A DNA stretch of 64,000 bases, taken from the NCBI RefSeq assembly GCF_040371085.1, contig NZ_JAMBMT010000001.1, positions 1,674,001 through 1,738,000 of the forward strand. The letters run 5' to 3'. Both the position numbers and the translations under genes were made by a program. Positions 26,913 through 36,106 of the stretch are shown piece by piece. The notes beneath the pieces were generated by a model, which was not told the origin of the DNA, ran no database searches, and saw nothing but the letters and a program-made list of their open reading frames with translations. The DNA is from Psychrobacter sp. AH5. GTDB lineage: Bacteria; Pseudomonadota; Gammaproteobacteria; Pseudomonadales; Moraxellaceae. Each line of letters begins with the position of its first letter. Position 1 is the first letter of the stretch.

Positions 26913-28190
26913 ATGAAAGTTAAGCTTAGTAAGAAGTTTGTTGATTCAGTAGCATACACCTCAAGCGGCACAGATATTTACATGGATGAAGTATTAACAG
27001 GCTTCGCACTTCGTGTGGGTAAACAATCTAAGCGATACACACTTCACAAACGCATTAACGGTAAGCTCTATCGTGACGAAGTTGAAGAAACACATCTTAT
27101 CACTTTGACTGAAGCTCGTGAAAAAGCCAGCACAATGATGGTCAACATAAAGAAGGGACTTGATGTATATGATAGCTATCACGCTACTCCAAAAATAAAA
27201 GATACACCAGATTTTAACGTGCCAACACTAAATGAAGCTTATATCTACTTTAAATCTATGAAACCTAATCTTGCCAGCCGTACTGTTGAGACTTACGACC
27301 AACAGATACTTGGTCGACTCGATGACTGGCTTGAAGTGTCTTTAAACGATATAACTAAAACTATGATAAGTGAAAAACATAAGCAAATAAGTAAGTCTAG
27401 TCCAGCTCAGGCAAATGCCACTATGCGAGCTCTTCGATCAGTATGGAATTATTGTCAAGATAGCTTCTTAGATGATGATGAAGAGTACATAATAAAGGAC
27501 CAACCCATTCGAATACTGAATGCCAAAAATGATTGGAACAAAATTAAACCTCGTACTCACCATGTTGAGGAGGAATATTTGGGAGTATATTTTAAAACTT
27601 TGATAGAGCACCGAGACGGTAGTTCATTTAAACAAGCACCTTATAGTAATAACGCTCGCGATATTTTATTGCTTTTTATGTTTGCTGGTGTTCGTTTAAA
27701 TGAAGCGCAATCACTAAGATGGGAAGATGTAGACCTTGACGCTGCTCGCATTGTCTTTAAAGCCACTAAAAACGGTTCTGATTACCATATGCCAACTGGA
27801 AAAATACTTCAAGCCATACTCAGTGAACGATTTAGATTGAGCTATGGAGAGCATTGGGTATTTCCGAGTGATTTGCAGAGAAATGATGACCATGTCAAGG
27901 ATTTGAGCGGTAGTTACCGTTCGATATCAAATAAGGCTAGCATGCATATTACCCCTCACGATTTACGCCGTACATTTGGCACTGTCGCCAATAGTCTCAA
28001 TGTAAGCTACCCTGTGCTCAAGAGACTGCTAAATCATCGTGAGGCTAAATCTAGTGATGATGTGACACTACATTACATACAGGTATCACAGCGACAATTA
28101 CGTGAAGCTTTAGATGAGATTGAAGCTTTTTATTGCAAGCATATAGGAATGACTCAAGATGAGGTGATTAAGAGCCTCTTACAGACATAA
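26913..28190 (+). CDS. Tyrosine-recombinase integrase of the island
   Basis: A 425-residue phage/island-type integrase. The N-terminal arm-binding domain reads MDEVLTGFALRVGKQSKRY, a core-binding domain covers about residues 105-200, and the catalytic domain has the expected residues: Arg in AGVRLNEAQSLRWEDVDL, Lys near KATKNGSDYHMP, HDLRRTFG, the second His in LLNHREAKSS, and Tyr in VTLHYIQVS. It starts 183 bases after the tRNA and reads away from it. It would catalyse integration and excision at the 58-bp repeat. No excisionase was recognised beside it. Confidence 0.92.
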   Translation: MKVKLSKKFVDSVAYTSSGTDIYMDEVLTGFALRVGKQSKRYTLHKRINGKLYRDEVEETHLITLTEAREKASTMMVNIKKGLDVYDSYHATPKIKDTPDFNVPTLNEAYIYFKSMKPNLASRTVETYDQQILGRLDDWLEVSLNDITKTMISEKHKQISKSSPAQANATMRALRSVWNYCQDSFLDDDEEYIIKDQPIRILNAKNDWNKIKPRTHHVEEEYLGVYFKTLIEHRDGSSFKQAPYSNNARDILLLFMFAGVRLNEAQSLRWEDVDLDAARIVFKATKNGSDYHMPTGKILQAILSERFRLSYGEHWVFPSDLQRNDDHVKDLSGSYRSISNKASMHITPHDLRRTFGTVANSLNVSYPVLKRLLNHREAKSSDDVTLHYIQVSQRQLREALDEIEAFYCKHIGMTQDEVIKSLLQT

Positions 28191-28269
28191 CTTCATATAA
28201 TTTTTTAAAGTTCTGTACAACTAAATAATCGATAGAACATATAACGACATTTTGATTAGGAGACATACT

Positions 28270-28584
28270 ATGGGTATCAAACTTGAATTTGGTATGACAC
28301 AGAATAGTAGAGATCAAAAAATCTGTGTTGATTATTGGGCATATGATCATAAGGAGGATTATCTTGAACATGTACGAATGCTATGTCATAAATATAGAAT
28401 CAGCTCAAATCTATTGTTTGAGACGATTGCTCAATGTTACGCTTGTTTAGATGATGTGCTCTGTGAGTACTGCGCAAGTGCTTGCCCGGTAGAGATGCCA
28501 GCAGATATCCTATATATGCGTGCTCAAGATAGTTGGTGTTGTATGGTTTGCAAAAACGCAGTATGGCAAAAGGATTACGTTTGA
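28270..28584 (+). CDS. Small cysteine-rich protein next to the integrase
   Basis: A 104-residue protein with AGGAGA 6 bases before its ATG; a longer in-frame TTG start is unlikely. The middle and end contain clustered cysteines (CYACLDDVLCEYCASAC near residues 56-72, then CCMVCKN near 91-97), which look like zinc ligands, although the spacing matches no module I can name. The N-terminal half is charged and helical. It follows the integrase in the same direction with an 80-base gap. It may be an island control protein, but no family was recognised. Confidence 0.6.
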   Translation: MGIKLEFGMTQNSRDQKICVDYWAYDHKEDYLEHVRMLCHKYRISSNLLFETIAQCYACLDDVLCEYCASACPVEMPADILYMRAQDSWCCMVCKNAVWQKDYV

Positions 28585-28681
28585 TTGCTTTCAAACTTAT
28601 ATAGTAATTATTGCAAAATCTACAGTAGTAAATTACATTTTATGATTTTTTATAAACAATCATATATGCCAATTATCCTGA

Positions 28682-28834
28682 TTAAACTGGTTCACTATCT
28701 CTAGTAACCCATTTACCAAACTCAAAACTCTCGTTATATTTGATTTTAAAACTGTTGTTTACACGGTAGACACATTCCGTATTAAGAGTTGTATTCGAAG
28801 TATAGAATTTTTCTGTATTAAGGAGCCCATCCCG
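28682..28834 (-). pseudogene. Orphan C-terminal gene fragment beside IS256
   Basis: A 50-codon open stretch on the minus strand that runs out of the IS256 end and stops at 28682. It reads as ordinary polar protein (for example NTECVYRVNNSFKIKYNESF). It has no start of its own and abuts the element, so it may be the 3' remnant of a gene cut by IS256 or by an IS-mediated deletion. The parent gene was not identified, and chance cannot be excluded. Confidence 0.3.
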
Positions 28835-28838
28835 AATT

Positions 28839-30108
28839 CTGTGTAACTGCCATTTAGATTAAATGCTTACTAATACGGTCATCAAACATAATCATAAAGC
28901 GATTCAGAGCAGACGTCCAGTTACGGATTGGCATCGACCACTTTTTGGATGCCTGCTGGGTGGCTAAGTACACCACTTTGAATGCTGCCTGATCAGATGG
29001 GAACACCTTACGCTTATTCACCGCCGTACGAATCACACTGTTTAATGATTCTATAGCATTGGTGGTATATATGACTTTTCTGATGTCTTTCGGATACTCA
29101 AAGAACACCGTTAGGCCCTCCCAGTTATTGCGCCAAGACTTAACCACGTGCGGGTAATCCTTACCCCAAGTCTCATCAAAGTGCTCAAGATTGGCCTCTG
29201 CTATCTCAAGCGTATCCGCACCGTAGATGGCTTTTAAATCAGCCGCTACGGCCTTTTTATCCGTCCACGGTACGAACTTCATTGAGTAACGCACCATGTG
29301 TACGATACACAGCTGAACCTGAGCGTTGGGGTAGACGGTGTTAATGGCATCAGGGAAGCCCTTTAAGCCGTCGACACAGGCAATGAGGATATCTTGTACC
29401 CCGCGGTTTTGTAGTTCAGTGAGAACACCCAGCCAGAACTTAGCCCCTTCATTCTCTGAGAGCCACATACCAAGCAGCTCTTTTTTACCGTTAAGAGCAA
29501 CACCTAGGGCTAAGTAAATGGCTTTGTTGATGATCTGCTTGTCTTGACGTACTTTGACGACGATGCAGTCTAAATAGACGATAGGATAAACACTGCTCAG
29601 TGGCCGGTTCTGCCAAGCGGTGATGTCGTCTAAGATATTATTGGTGACTCTTGAGACAAGAGAGCTTGAGATGTCGACATCGTAGAGCTCTTTGATGGTC
29701 TCTACAATCTCAGTCGTGGTTTGACCTTTGGCGTAAAAGAATATGATCTTGTCATCAAGACCTGAGATACGGGTTTGATGCTTACGCACGAGTGTAGGTT
29801 CAAACTCACCATCACGGTCTCTTGGAGTGGATATCTCAAGATCGCCTGTGTCACTGCGGACGGTCTTTTTAGTATGCCCATTGCGTTTATTTGGCTTATC
29901 TACTTTCTCATGCTTAGGATAGCCGAGATGGTCTTCCATCTCAGCTTCAAGGGCAGTGTCGATAAAGGATTGCATGAGCTGCTTTTGAAAGTCTTTGATG
30001 TCATCGAAGCTATTCATGCTACCAGCCATTTGCTCAGCCAGTTTCTTGATGTCAGTTTGGTTAGTCATTGCTTATTCTCCTGTTAGTGGATTATAAGCAG
30101 TTACACAG
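28839..30108 (-). mobile_element. IS256-family insertion sequence
   Basis: About 1.27 kb bounded by inverted repeats with a perfect core CTGTGTAACTGC (28839-28850) and its complement (30097-30108); the outer ends may extend about 8 bases further with mismatches. It contains one transposase gene. No matching 8-9 bp target duplication is visible under any end setting I tried. Confidence 0.85.
28854..30068 (-). CDS. IS256-family transposase
   Basis: A 404-residue DDE transposase of the Mutator/IS256 group. It has YPIVYLDCIVVKVRQD (first Asp), LIACVDGLKGFPDAI (second Asp), the C/H signature near VQLCIVHMVRYSMKFV, and TTNAIESLNSVIRTAVNKRKVFP (catalytic Glu). Full length with no frameshift, so the element may be active. 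A ribosome binding site (GGAG) precedes the ATG. Confidence 0.95.
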   Translation of the reverse strand: MTNQTDIKKLAEQMAGSMNSFDDIKDFQKQLMQSFIDTALEAEMEDHLGYPKHEKVDKPNKRNGHTKKTVRSDTGDLEISTPRDRDGEFEPTLVRKHQTRISGLDDKIIFFYAKGQTTTEIVETIKELYDVDISSSLVSRVTNNILDDITAWQNRPLSSVYPIVYLDCIVVKVRQDKQIINKAIYLALGVALNGKKELLGMWLSENEGAKFWLGVLTELQNRGVQDILIACVDGLKGFPDAINTVYPNAQVQLCIVHMVRYSMKFVPWTDKKAVAADLKAIYGADTLEIAEANLEHFDETWGKDYPHVVKSWRNNWEGLTVFFEYPKDIRKVIYTTNAIESLNSVIRTAVNKRKVFPSDQAAFKVVYLATQQASKKWSMPIRNWTSALNRFMIMFDDRISKHLI

Positions 30109-30111
30109 TTT

Positions 30112-31206
30112 TTAGGAAAGGCTCGTATTAAGACCTAAATGCTTTATAAAAAGCGGCTTAGTGAAAATTTTTTTTAAATAGGTACTATACTGACCATCTC
30201 TATCTATGACAAAACCACATTCAACACAAGTGTTGACTATAAAAACTTTGTTCAGTATTTCACTACGCACCTTTTTTATGGGTGAAAAAACATAATGCTT
30301 AGAAAAATGCGTATTAATAATTCTAAGCTCTTTATCGCTACAATTTTTTATTTTCTTAGAACGTACTTTATAGTCTTCTTTATATCTCACCTCAGAAATT
30401 ATCGGATTGGAGTAACCACATTTAGCGCAAGAGTCTTTACTCACCCCTAAAGTCATCTCAGTGATACCATTGGATTTAAATCTAAACTTTGTAGAGGTGA
30501 ATCGCTCATAAGGTATAAAAACTAGGCCTTGTGACACCAATCTTTGTATAAAACTCTCTAATGGTAGCGTAATAGGCTTAAATGAACGGTGGTTGTACCG
30601 ACTACTGTTGCTGTCTAGCCTATTCACGTTATAGATCATATAAGCTTGATTGTCCTGCGTCTTATTTCTATAAATAGAGAATACAGGTATGTCTTTCGTA
30701 CTATAGGCATAATCGCCTGTAATTGCATTAGTATCTTTAACTGAGCCACTTCTAAGCAACCACGCACACCTTACGCCTGATTGAGCATATTTTTCTTGTC
30801 TGCGTTTTGTTTCTATAAAAGCTTGAGGGCTCCATTGCACTTCAATGGCAATCTTAGCTTTGCCTTTCTCTGCATAAATATCAGCAATCCACTCCTCACC
30901 ACTTGGGGTAAGCCCCGCTTTTTCAACTTCTACAACCCAACCGTTTCTATCCAATTCTTTCATAACAAGATATTTGATATGCATGTGTTCGGCAGTTTCA
31001 CCACCAGTCGAGCAGTTAGAGTCTTTAGGTTTTGCCTTATGAGCGAAGAACTTCGTACCTAGCTTACTTGTCTTTAGTATTGCCTGATTACCACAGCAAG
31101 CCATATTGAAACTGGACGATTTATCTTCTTTTAAAACTATCCAATCTTTTAAGCTATATATAAAACTATAGATTTTTTCATCATTTTTTATGCAAATAAA
31201 AGCCAT
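30112..31206 (-). CDS. CoiA-like nuclease-domain protein, 3' end abuts IS256
   Basis: A 364-residue protein resembling the competence protein CoiA. An N-terminal zinc-like region (ACCGNQAILKTSKLGTKFFAHK) is followed by a GGETAEHMHIKYLVMKEL helix and a PD-(D/E)xK-type nuclease core with EWIADIYAEKGKAKIAIEVQWSPQ. The C-terminal half has CxxC pairs (CAKCGYSNP and CVECGFVID) that may bind zinc. CoiA proteins help recombination of incoming DNA; island homologues could instead serve defence (inference). The stop codon lies 4 bases from the IS256 core repeat, so the native C-terminus may have been shortened. Confidence 0.7.
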   Translation of the reverse strand: MAFICIKNDEKIYSFIYSLKDWIVLKEDKSSSFNMACCGNQAILKTSKLGTKFFAHKAKPKDSNCSTGGETAEHMHIKYLVMKELDRNGWVVEVEKAGLTPSGEEWIADIYAEKGKAKIAIEVQWSPQAFIETKRRQEKYAQSGVRCAWLLRSGSVKDTNAITGDYAYSTKDIPVFSIYRNKTQDNQAYMIYNVNRLDSNSSRYNHRSFKPITLPLESFIQRLVSQGLVFIPYERFTSTKFRFKSNGITEMTLGVSKDSCAKCGYSNPIISEVRYKEDYKVRSKKIKNCSDKELRIINTHFSKHYVFSPIKKVRSEILNKVFIVNTCVECGFVIDRDGQYSTYLKKIFTKPLFIKHLGLNTSLS

Positions 31207-31363
31207 GTTGACCCTTAATTATTTTGACTCTTGAGCTAGCAATTCATTCTTACATATGCTCATGCTTTCTATAGTGAATACGCTTTAAAAATAACATAGC
31301 GCTACTGGGATGAATTTTGCGCAGCCTCTAGGAACACAGCACGCAAGTAAAATTTATACCAGT

Positions 31364-31611
31364 AGCGTGTCTAAACTTATAACAGTTTTATTTTCAAAGG
31401 ACTATAAGATAATTGCACGTAATTAGGGTTTATCTTCTCCTAAGCCTTCATCTGATTTAGTATTTTACTTAGGTAACGTTGTGAATACTGGGGTTTGATC
31501 TCAAAGCGTGTCTGTTAGTGCTTTTCTTGCAATAACTTGTATTTTTAGTAGCGACTCAATAGATGCGGTATTGTAACTATTACTTATAGCTTATCCAATT
31601 GAAGACACGCT
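31364..31611. repeat. Dispersed AGCGTGTCT 9-mers, possible IS/MITE scar
   Basis: AGCGTGTCT occurs at 31364-31372 and 31505-31513 and in inverted form at 31603-31611. The 107-bp segment between the last two has the size and inverted ends of a small non-coding element, but the shared ends are too short for certainty. Confidence 0.3.
31454..31498 (+). repeat. Module-border repeat, copy A
   Basis: Reads ATTTAGTATTTTACTTAGGT, then a variable 9 bases, then ATACTGGGGT. It shares the TTTACTT..TTAGGT..AATAyyGGGGT pattern with copies at 40668, 40804 and 56125, all in the same orientation. Confidence 0.6.
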
Positions 31612-31700
31612 AGCCCTAGACTAAAGATGAAAAAATAGTTTATAAAACTAATAAATATGAACTAAAAGTTAGTATATGATTTTAACAAATAAGCATTTAT

Positions 31701-32180
31701 CTATTCTAATTCAGGATATAAAAATTGAGTCAACTCATAGATCTCATCTTCTGCCGCCATACCTTTTTTATCAGGATTTGGATAGAGAGCCGCTGTAAGA
31801 ATTAATCTAGGAAGCTGCCAATACTCAGCAAATACCTTCTCAAGCTCTTTTCTAAGAAATTCAAGCCAAAGTGCTACAGTCTCTTCGGGTGTATGAGGGT
31901 CTGGTATTTTGTAAATGAGAAAATCTGCATTAAGACAATACTCCATACGGAACGCAGCTGCCATACAGTCATGAAGCCACTGCAGGGTTCTATGGTCAAA
32001 ACCTCTCAGCCCATCACGTAAATCACTAAATTCCGTACGAACAGCAACCACCCTTTCAGCATGACGGTGTTTATCGATAGCAAAATCGATGATACGTAAG
32101 GCTTTTCCATAGCTGTCATGCTGGATCCATCCAATACGATCAGAATCACCGTGAAAACAACTACCAACTATCATTACCAA
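31701..32180 (-). CDS. Hypothetical protein at left edge of the restriction-modification module
   Basis: A 159-residue soluble protein of unknown family. Noticeable segments are VGSCFHGDSDRIGWIQHDSYGKALRI at the N-terminus, YCLNADFLIYKIPDPHTPEETVALWLEF in the middle and LTAALYPNPDKKG near the end. There is no signal peptide or membrane segment. It is divergent from the methyltransferase gene, with about 150 bp between. Being present only at this edge of the module, it could be an accessory or control protein of the system (inference). Confidence 0.55.
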   Translation of the reverse strand: MVMIVGSCFHGDSDRIGWIQHDSYGKALRIIDFAIDKHRHAERVVAVRTEFSDLRDGLRGFDHRTLQWLHDCMAAAFRMEYCLNADFLIYKIPDPHTPEETVALWLEFLRKELEKVFAEYWQLPRLILTAALYPNPDKKGMAAEDEIYELTQFLYPELE

Positions 32181-32334
32181 GTCCCATTAACAAAGTTTTA
32201 GTCTTATTATTTAAAATGATAAGAGTCTATCAACTCTCATTTAAAACACCTAACACTTCAAATACGATAAGATATGGCTATAATTGCACATTAGCCTGCT
32301 TATTTACACCCGTAATTCATCTACAGAGACAGCC

Positions 32335-34684
32335 ATGGCATTTAACCAAACCCAGTTTTTTGAAGATTTAGAAAAACTAACCGCTAAAGTTATTGATAAA
32401 AAAAATAAAGAAGACTTTATCTTTGATTTCCTAACACTGCTAGATGTCTCAAAGTCCACGATTACTTCTCTCAAAAAGAACGATAATCGTTTCAATGTAG
32501 CAGCCCATCCTGAAGCTGGCGAGGTTGCCAACAAGCATCGTATCTACTTCAAGCCTGTAGAGGAAGGTCAAGACCTTGCTAAAGCCCTGAGTGGGGTGAT
32601 GAACAGCCCAATCATCAATCAGCACAAAATCCGCATGATAATGGTGACGGATTTCGACACCGTACTGATTAACGACACCAAGTATGATGAGACCCTCGAC
32701 TGCGATTTTACTGACCTTTATAAGAACTATCATTTCCTATTGCCACTTGCCGGCCTAGAGCGTGCTCGTGAGTACTCAGAGCACCCTGCTGATGTGCAAG
32801 CCTCTGAAAAGATGGGGCGCTTGTTCGACCATATCCGCAAGCTCAACGAGTTTAATACTGCTGATGACTTGCATGCGCTCAATATATTTTTAACGCGACT
32901 ACTATTCTGTTTTTATGCCGAAGACACGGGTATTTTTAAAGCAGACCAGTTCTATGACGTGATTGATAGAACCACCAATATAGATGGCAGCGACGTCGAT
33001 AGCACACTGTTTGAGCTGTTCGAGGTTCTCGACTTACCTGAGTCTAGCAGCGAGCGTAGTGCCAAGCCTACTCATTTAAGTGCATTCCCCTATGTGAACG
33101 GCAGCTTATTTGAATATCAGTTCGCCATTCCTGAGTTTGATGCGCGGACCCGCCCTATCTTACTAGAGTGTGCACGTTTGAGCTGGGCCGAGATTAACCC
33201 TGATATTTTTGGTTCCATGTTTCAAGCGGTCATTGACCCTGAGCAGCGTGGCAGCTTAGGACAGCATTACACCAGTGTTAGCAATATCATGAAGGTCATA
33301 CAGCCGCTATTCTTAGACGAGCTACTTGCAGAGCTAGACACAGTCATAGCGCTAAGCCATGACAATCGCCATAAGAACAATAAAGCTGAGCGCCTAGATG
33401 CTCTACTTAAGCGTATCAGCCAAATCAAAGTATTTGACCCAGCTTGCGGATCAGGCAACTTCTTGATCATTGCCTATAAAGAGTTACGCAAACTAGAGAT
33501 TGATGTATTAAAAGCACAGCGCGACTTACTGGGCTCTAAAGACAACCTACTAGGTCTAGGCTTTGACAGTGTGGTCAGCTTAGATAATTTATACGGTATC
33601 GAGTATGACGACTTTGCCAGTCAAATAGCGCGTTTGTCGCTGTGGCTAGCTGAACACCAAATGAATGTACTATTCGAGCAAGAGTTCGGCGCATCTCAGC
33701 CTATGCTTCCGCTGAAAGATAGCGGACACATTGTTTATGGCAATAGCTTGCGTATCGACTGGAAGGAGGTATGTCCAAATAATGGCAGTGATGAGATTTA
33801 TATCATTGGTAATCCGCCATTTGGGGGTACTGGGAGTCGTAACGATGAGCAAACAGAGGATATGACGCAAGTATTTAAGGAGTTCAAAAATTTCAAATCT
33901 CTAGATTATGTTGCTTCTTGGTTTTGGAAAGGCTCACAGTATATTGCTAATTCTAATGCCGAACTGGCTTTAGTATCAACCAACTCTATTGCTCAAGGCG
34001 CTCAAGTATCTGCGTTATTTCCCCATATTTTCAATCTAAGTATTCATATTAGTTTTGCCTATCAAAGTTTCCCTTGGAAAAACAATGCTAAACATAATGC
34101 TGCTGTCCACGTAGTCATTATCGGGCTATCTGCAAAGATAAATAAGCTGAAAAGAATATATAAAGTTGTAGAGAACACCTGGCATTGCGAATCTGTAAAT
34201 AATATCAGCCCCTATTTGATTAAAGGTAGCAACCTAGCAATTGAAAGTAGGCGTCAACCTTTCTATGATGATTTACAACCTATGATACAAGGTAGCAAAG
34301 CTACCGACTTTGGAAACTTCTTTTTAAACCATAATGAAAGAGACGAGCTTCTTTTGATTGAGCCAAACTCTAAAAAATGGCTAAGAAAAACTATAGGTTC
34401 GGAAGAGTTTATTAATAATAAAGAACGATGGTGTTTATGGCTTAACGATATTACTGAAGACGAGCTCAATGAACTTCCAGAAATTAAGAGACGAATTGAA
34501 AATGTTAGAGAAAATAGGCTTATCAGTAAAAAGCTTGCTACTCAAAAGCTTGCTGCTACACCTCATAAATTTGACGAGATTAAACAACCTTTAGATGGAA
34601 ATTATATAGTTGCTCCTATTGTCTCTTCTGAACGTAGACGCTATATTCCCATGGGAATAGTAAGCTCAGATACTATAGCTACTA
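32335..34684 (+). pseudogene. MmeI-like DNA methyltransferase, N-terminal part (interrupted by IS630)
   Basis: The first 783 codons of a class I SAM-dependent DNA methyltransferase. The start is taken at MAFNQTQFFEDL (32335); an in-frame extension to 32284 has no support. Motif I is FDPACGSGNFLI near residue 367 and motif IV NPPF near 493, typical of N6-adenine enzymes. The layout (N-terminal domain, helical spacer, methyltransferase, target recognition) matches type IIL MmeI-like proteins. However, the N-terminal domain shows RIYFKPVEEGQDLAKAL where a D...ExK nuclease centre is expected, so it is probably not a nuclease. The frame runs 17 bases into the IS630 and stops. Joining this part to 35603-36036 after removing one TA restores a 927-residue ORF. 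Confidence 0.85.
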
Positions 34685-35600
34685 TAGTCAAGCCCACCTA
34701 AAAATGTTATAAATTAATTATCAAACCCAATTGTTATTATAAAGACCATGACTTACTCACTAGATTTTCGTAAACAAGTTCTTAAAAGTATAGATGATGG
34801 TATGACCTTTGCCGAGGCAGCTGAGTTCTATAATCTTAGCCCAACCACTATACAGAACTGGAAGAGACGTGTTCATAGTAAAACAAACAGGCAAACTAAA
34901 CCCTATAAAATACCAGATGACGTGCTACTTAATGATGTTAAAGAACATCCTGATGATTACCAGTATGAGCGAGCTCGTCGTTTAAACTGTAGTAAAACAG
35001 GCATTTATCATGCCCTAAAGCGACTTGGCATCAGTCAAAAAAAAGACCTTAGAGCATCCAAAAGCGTGTCCGATCAAAAGAGCGATATATCACAGTAAGC
35101 TTAATAGCTTTACGCAGCAAGGCTATCCCATCGTTTATATGGATGAAAGTGGCTTTGAGGCTGAAACTATTCGTCCTTATGGCTATGCACCGATTGGTAA
35201 GCCTTGTATCGATAGCTACAACTGGCAAGGTAAAAAGCGAACCAACGTTATCGGTGCTCTATATGAAAAGATGCTGTTTGCATTAGATTACTTTGAGACA
35301 AACATCAACAGCATCGTTTTCTATCACTGGTGCAAACACAAGCTAATCCCAAGTCTTAAAACCAAATGCGTGATTGTCATGGATAATGCCAGATCTCATA
35401 AGAGCAAACGCATTCAAAAGCTACTGAACAGGCACGGTCATCGTATTCTATGGCTGCCACCGTACAGCCCTGATCTGAACCCTATCGAGAAAAAATGGGC
35501 TCAGGTGAAGCTTCTACGCCAAGGTTGGATGGAAAATGACTTATCCAAATTGTTTCATGATATTTGCCCTAGTCATAACAATTTTATTTTGAACTGACTA
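34685..35600 (+). mobile_element. IS630-family insertion sequence inside the methyltransferase gene
   Basis: A 916-bp element with related ends (TATAGTCA on both, reading inward with the target TA) flanked by the TA duplication typical of IS630 (34683-34684 and 35601-35602). Removing the element with one TA rejoins the methyltransferase frame exactly. It holds one transposase gene split by a frameshift. Confidence 0.9.
34748..35597 (+). CDS. IS630-family transposase, split by a shift at an A8 run
   Basis: Two overlapping frames: 34748-35098 holds the helix-turn-helix part (MTYSLDFRKQVLKSIDDGMT, then FYNLSPTTIQNWKRR), and 35025-35597 holds the DDE catalytic part (YMDESGFEAETIRPYG, VIVMDNARSHKSK, LPPYSPDLNPIEKKWA). 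The frames meet at eight A residues (35037-35044); reading it as seven gives a continuous SQKKTLEHP junction. Either polymerase slippage on the A run makes the full enzyme, as suspected for related elements, or this copy is dead. The protein would be about 280 residues. Confidence 0.85.
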
Positions 35601-35602
35601 TA

Positions 35603-36036
35603 ACCTTCTGCAAATAATACCTAATGGTAATATGTATGAGTTTGGAATATTGAATTCTACAACTCATAATGACTGGATGAGAACTGTTAGTAGTCGTTTA
35701 AAAAGTGATTATCGTTATCTCAACACACTTGTATACAACACCTTCCCCTTCCCTGATGCCACTGACGAGCAAAAAAACAATATAGAAAATCTTGCAGAAG
35801 AAATCCTACTCGCCAGAGCCAGTAATGCTGGCATGACTCTCGCAGAGCTATACGATCCAGAGAAGATGCCTGAGGATTTAAAACAAGCGCATAGCAACCT
35901 CGATGATGCGGTAGACAAGCTGTATCGTCCGCAAGGCTTTACCAATACCGAAGAGCGTTTGGCGCATTTGCTGGCACGTTATGAGCAGCTTATCGAAGCG
36001 GAAAAACAGAGCAAAGGTAAAAAGAAAGCTAAGTAG
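35603..36036 (+). pseudogene. MmeI-like DNA methyltransferase, C-terminal part
   Basis: The 3' end of the interrupted methyltransferase. In the restored frame the junction reads SDTIATNLLQIIPNGNMYEF, then LNSTTHNDWMRTVSSRLKSDYRY and NTFPFP, the conserved end of the target-recognition domain and the start of the helical tail of MmeI-like enzymes. The tail continues with IENLAEEILLARASNAGMTLAELYDPEKMP and ends at 36036. From 35632 it could be translated as a 134-residue fragment but would have no activity alone. Confidence 0.85.
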
Positions 36037-36106
36037 CTTATTTGGTTATTTGGCATCAATATCCATACAAAAACAACATCAAACCCCTTATAAAGAGCAT
36101 TCTCTT

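Larger units (their letters stand above)
31207..31700. other. 494-bp gene-free stretch with repeats
   Basis: No convincing gene on either strand. It contains module repeat copy A (31454-31498), three copies of the 9-mer AGCGTGTCT (31364 and 31505 direct, 31603 inverted) and otherwise AT-rich DNA. It forms the left border of the restriction-modification module. Confidence 0.5.
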
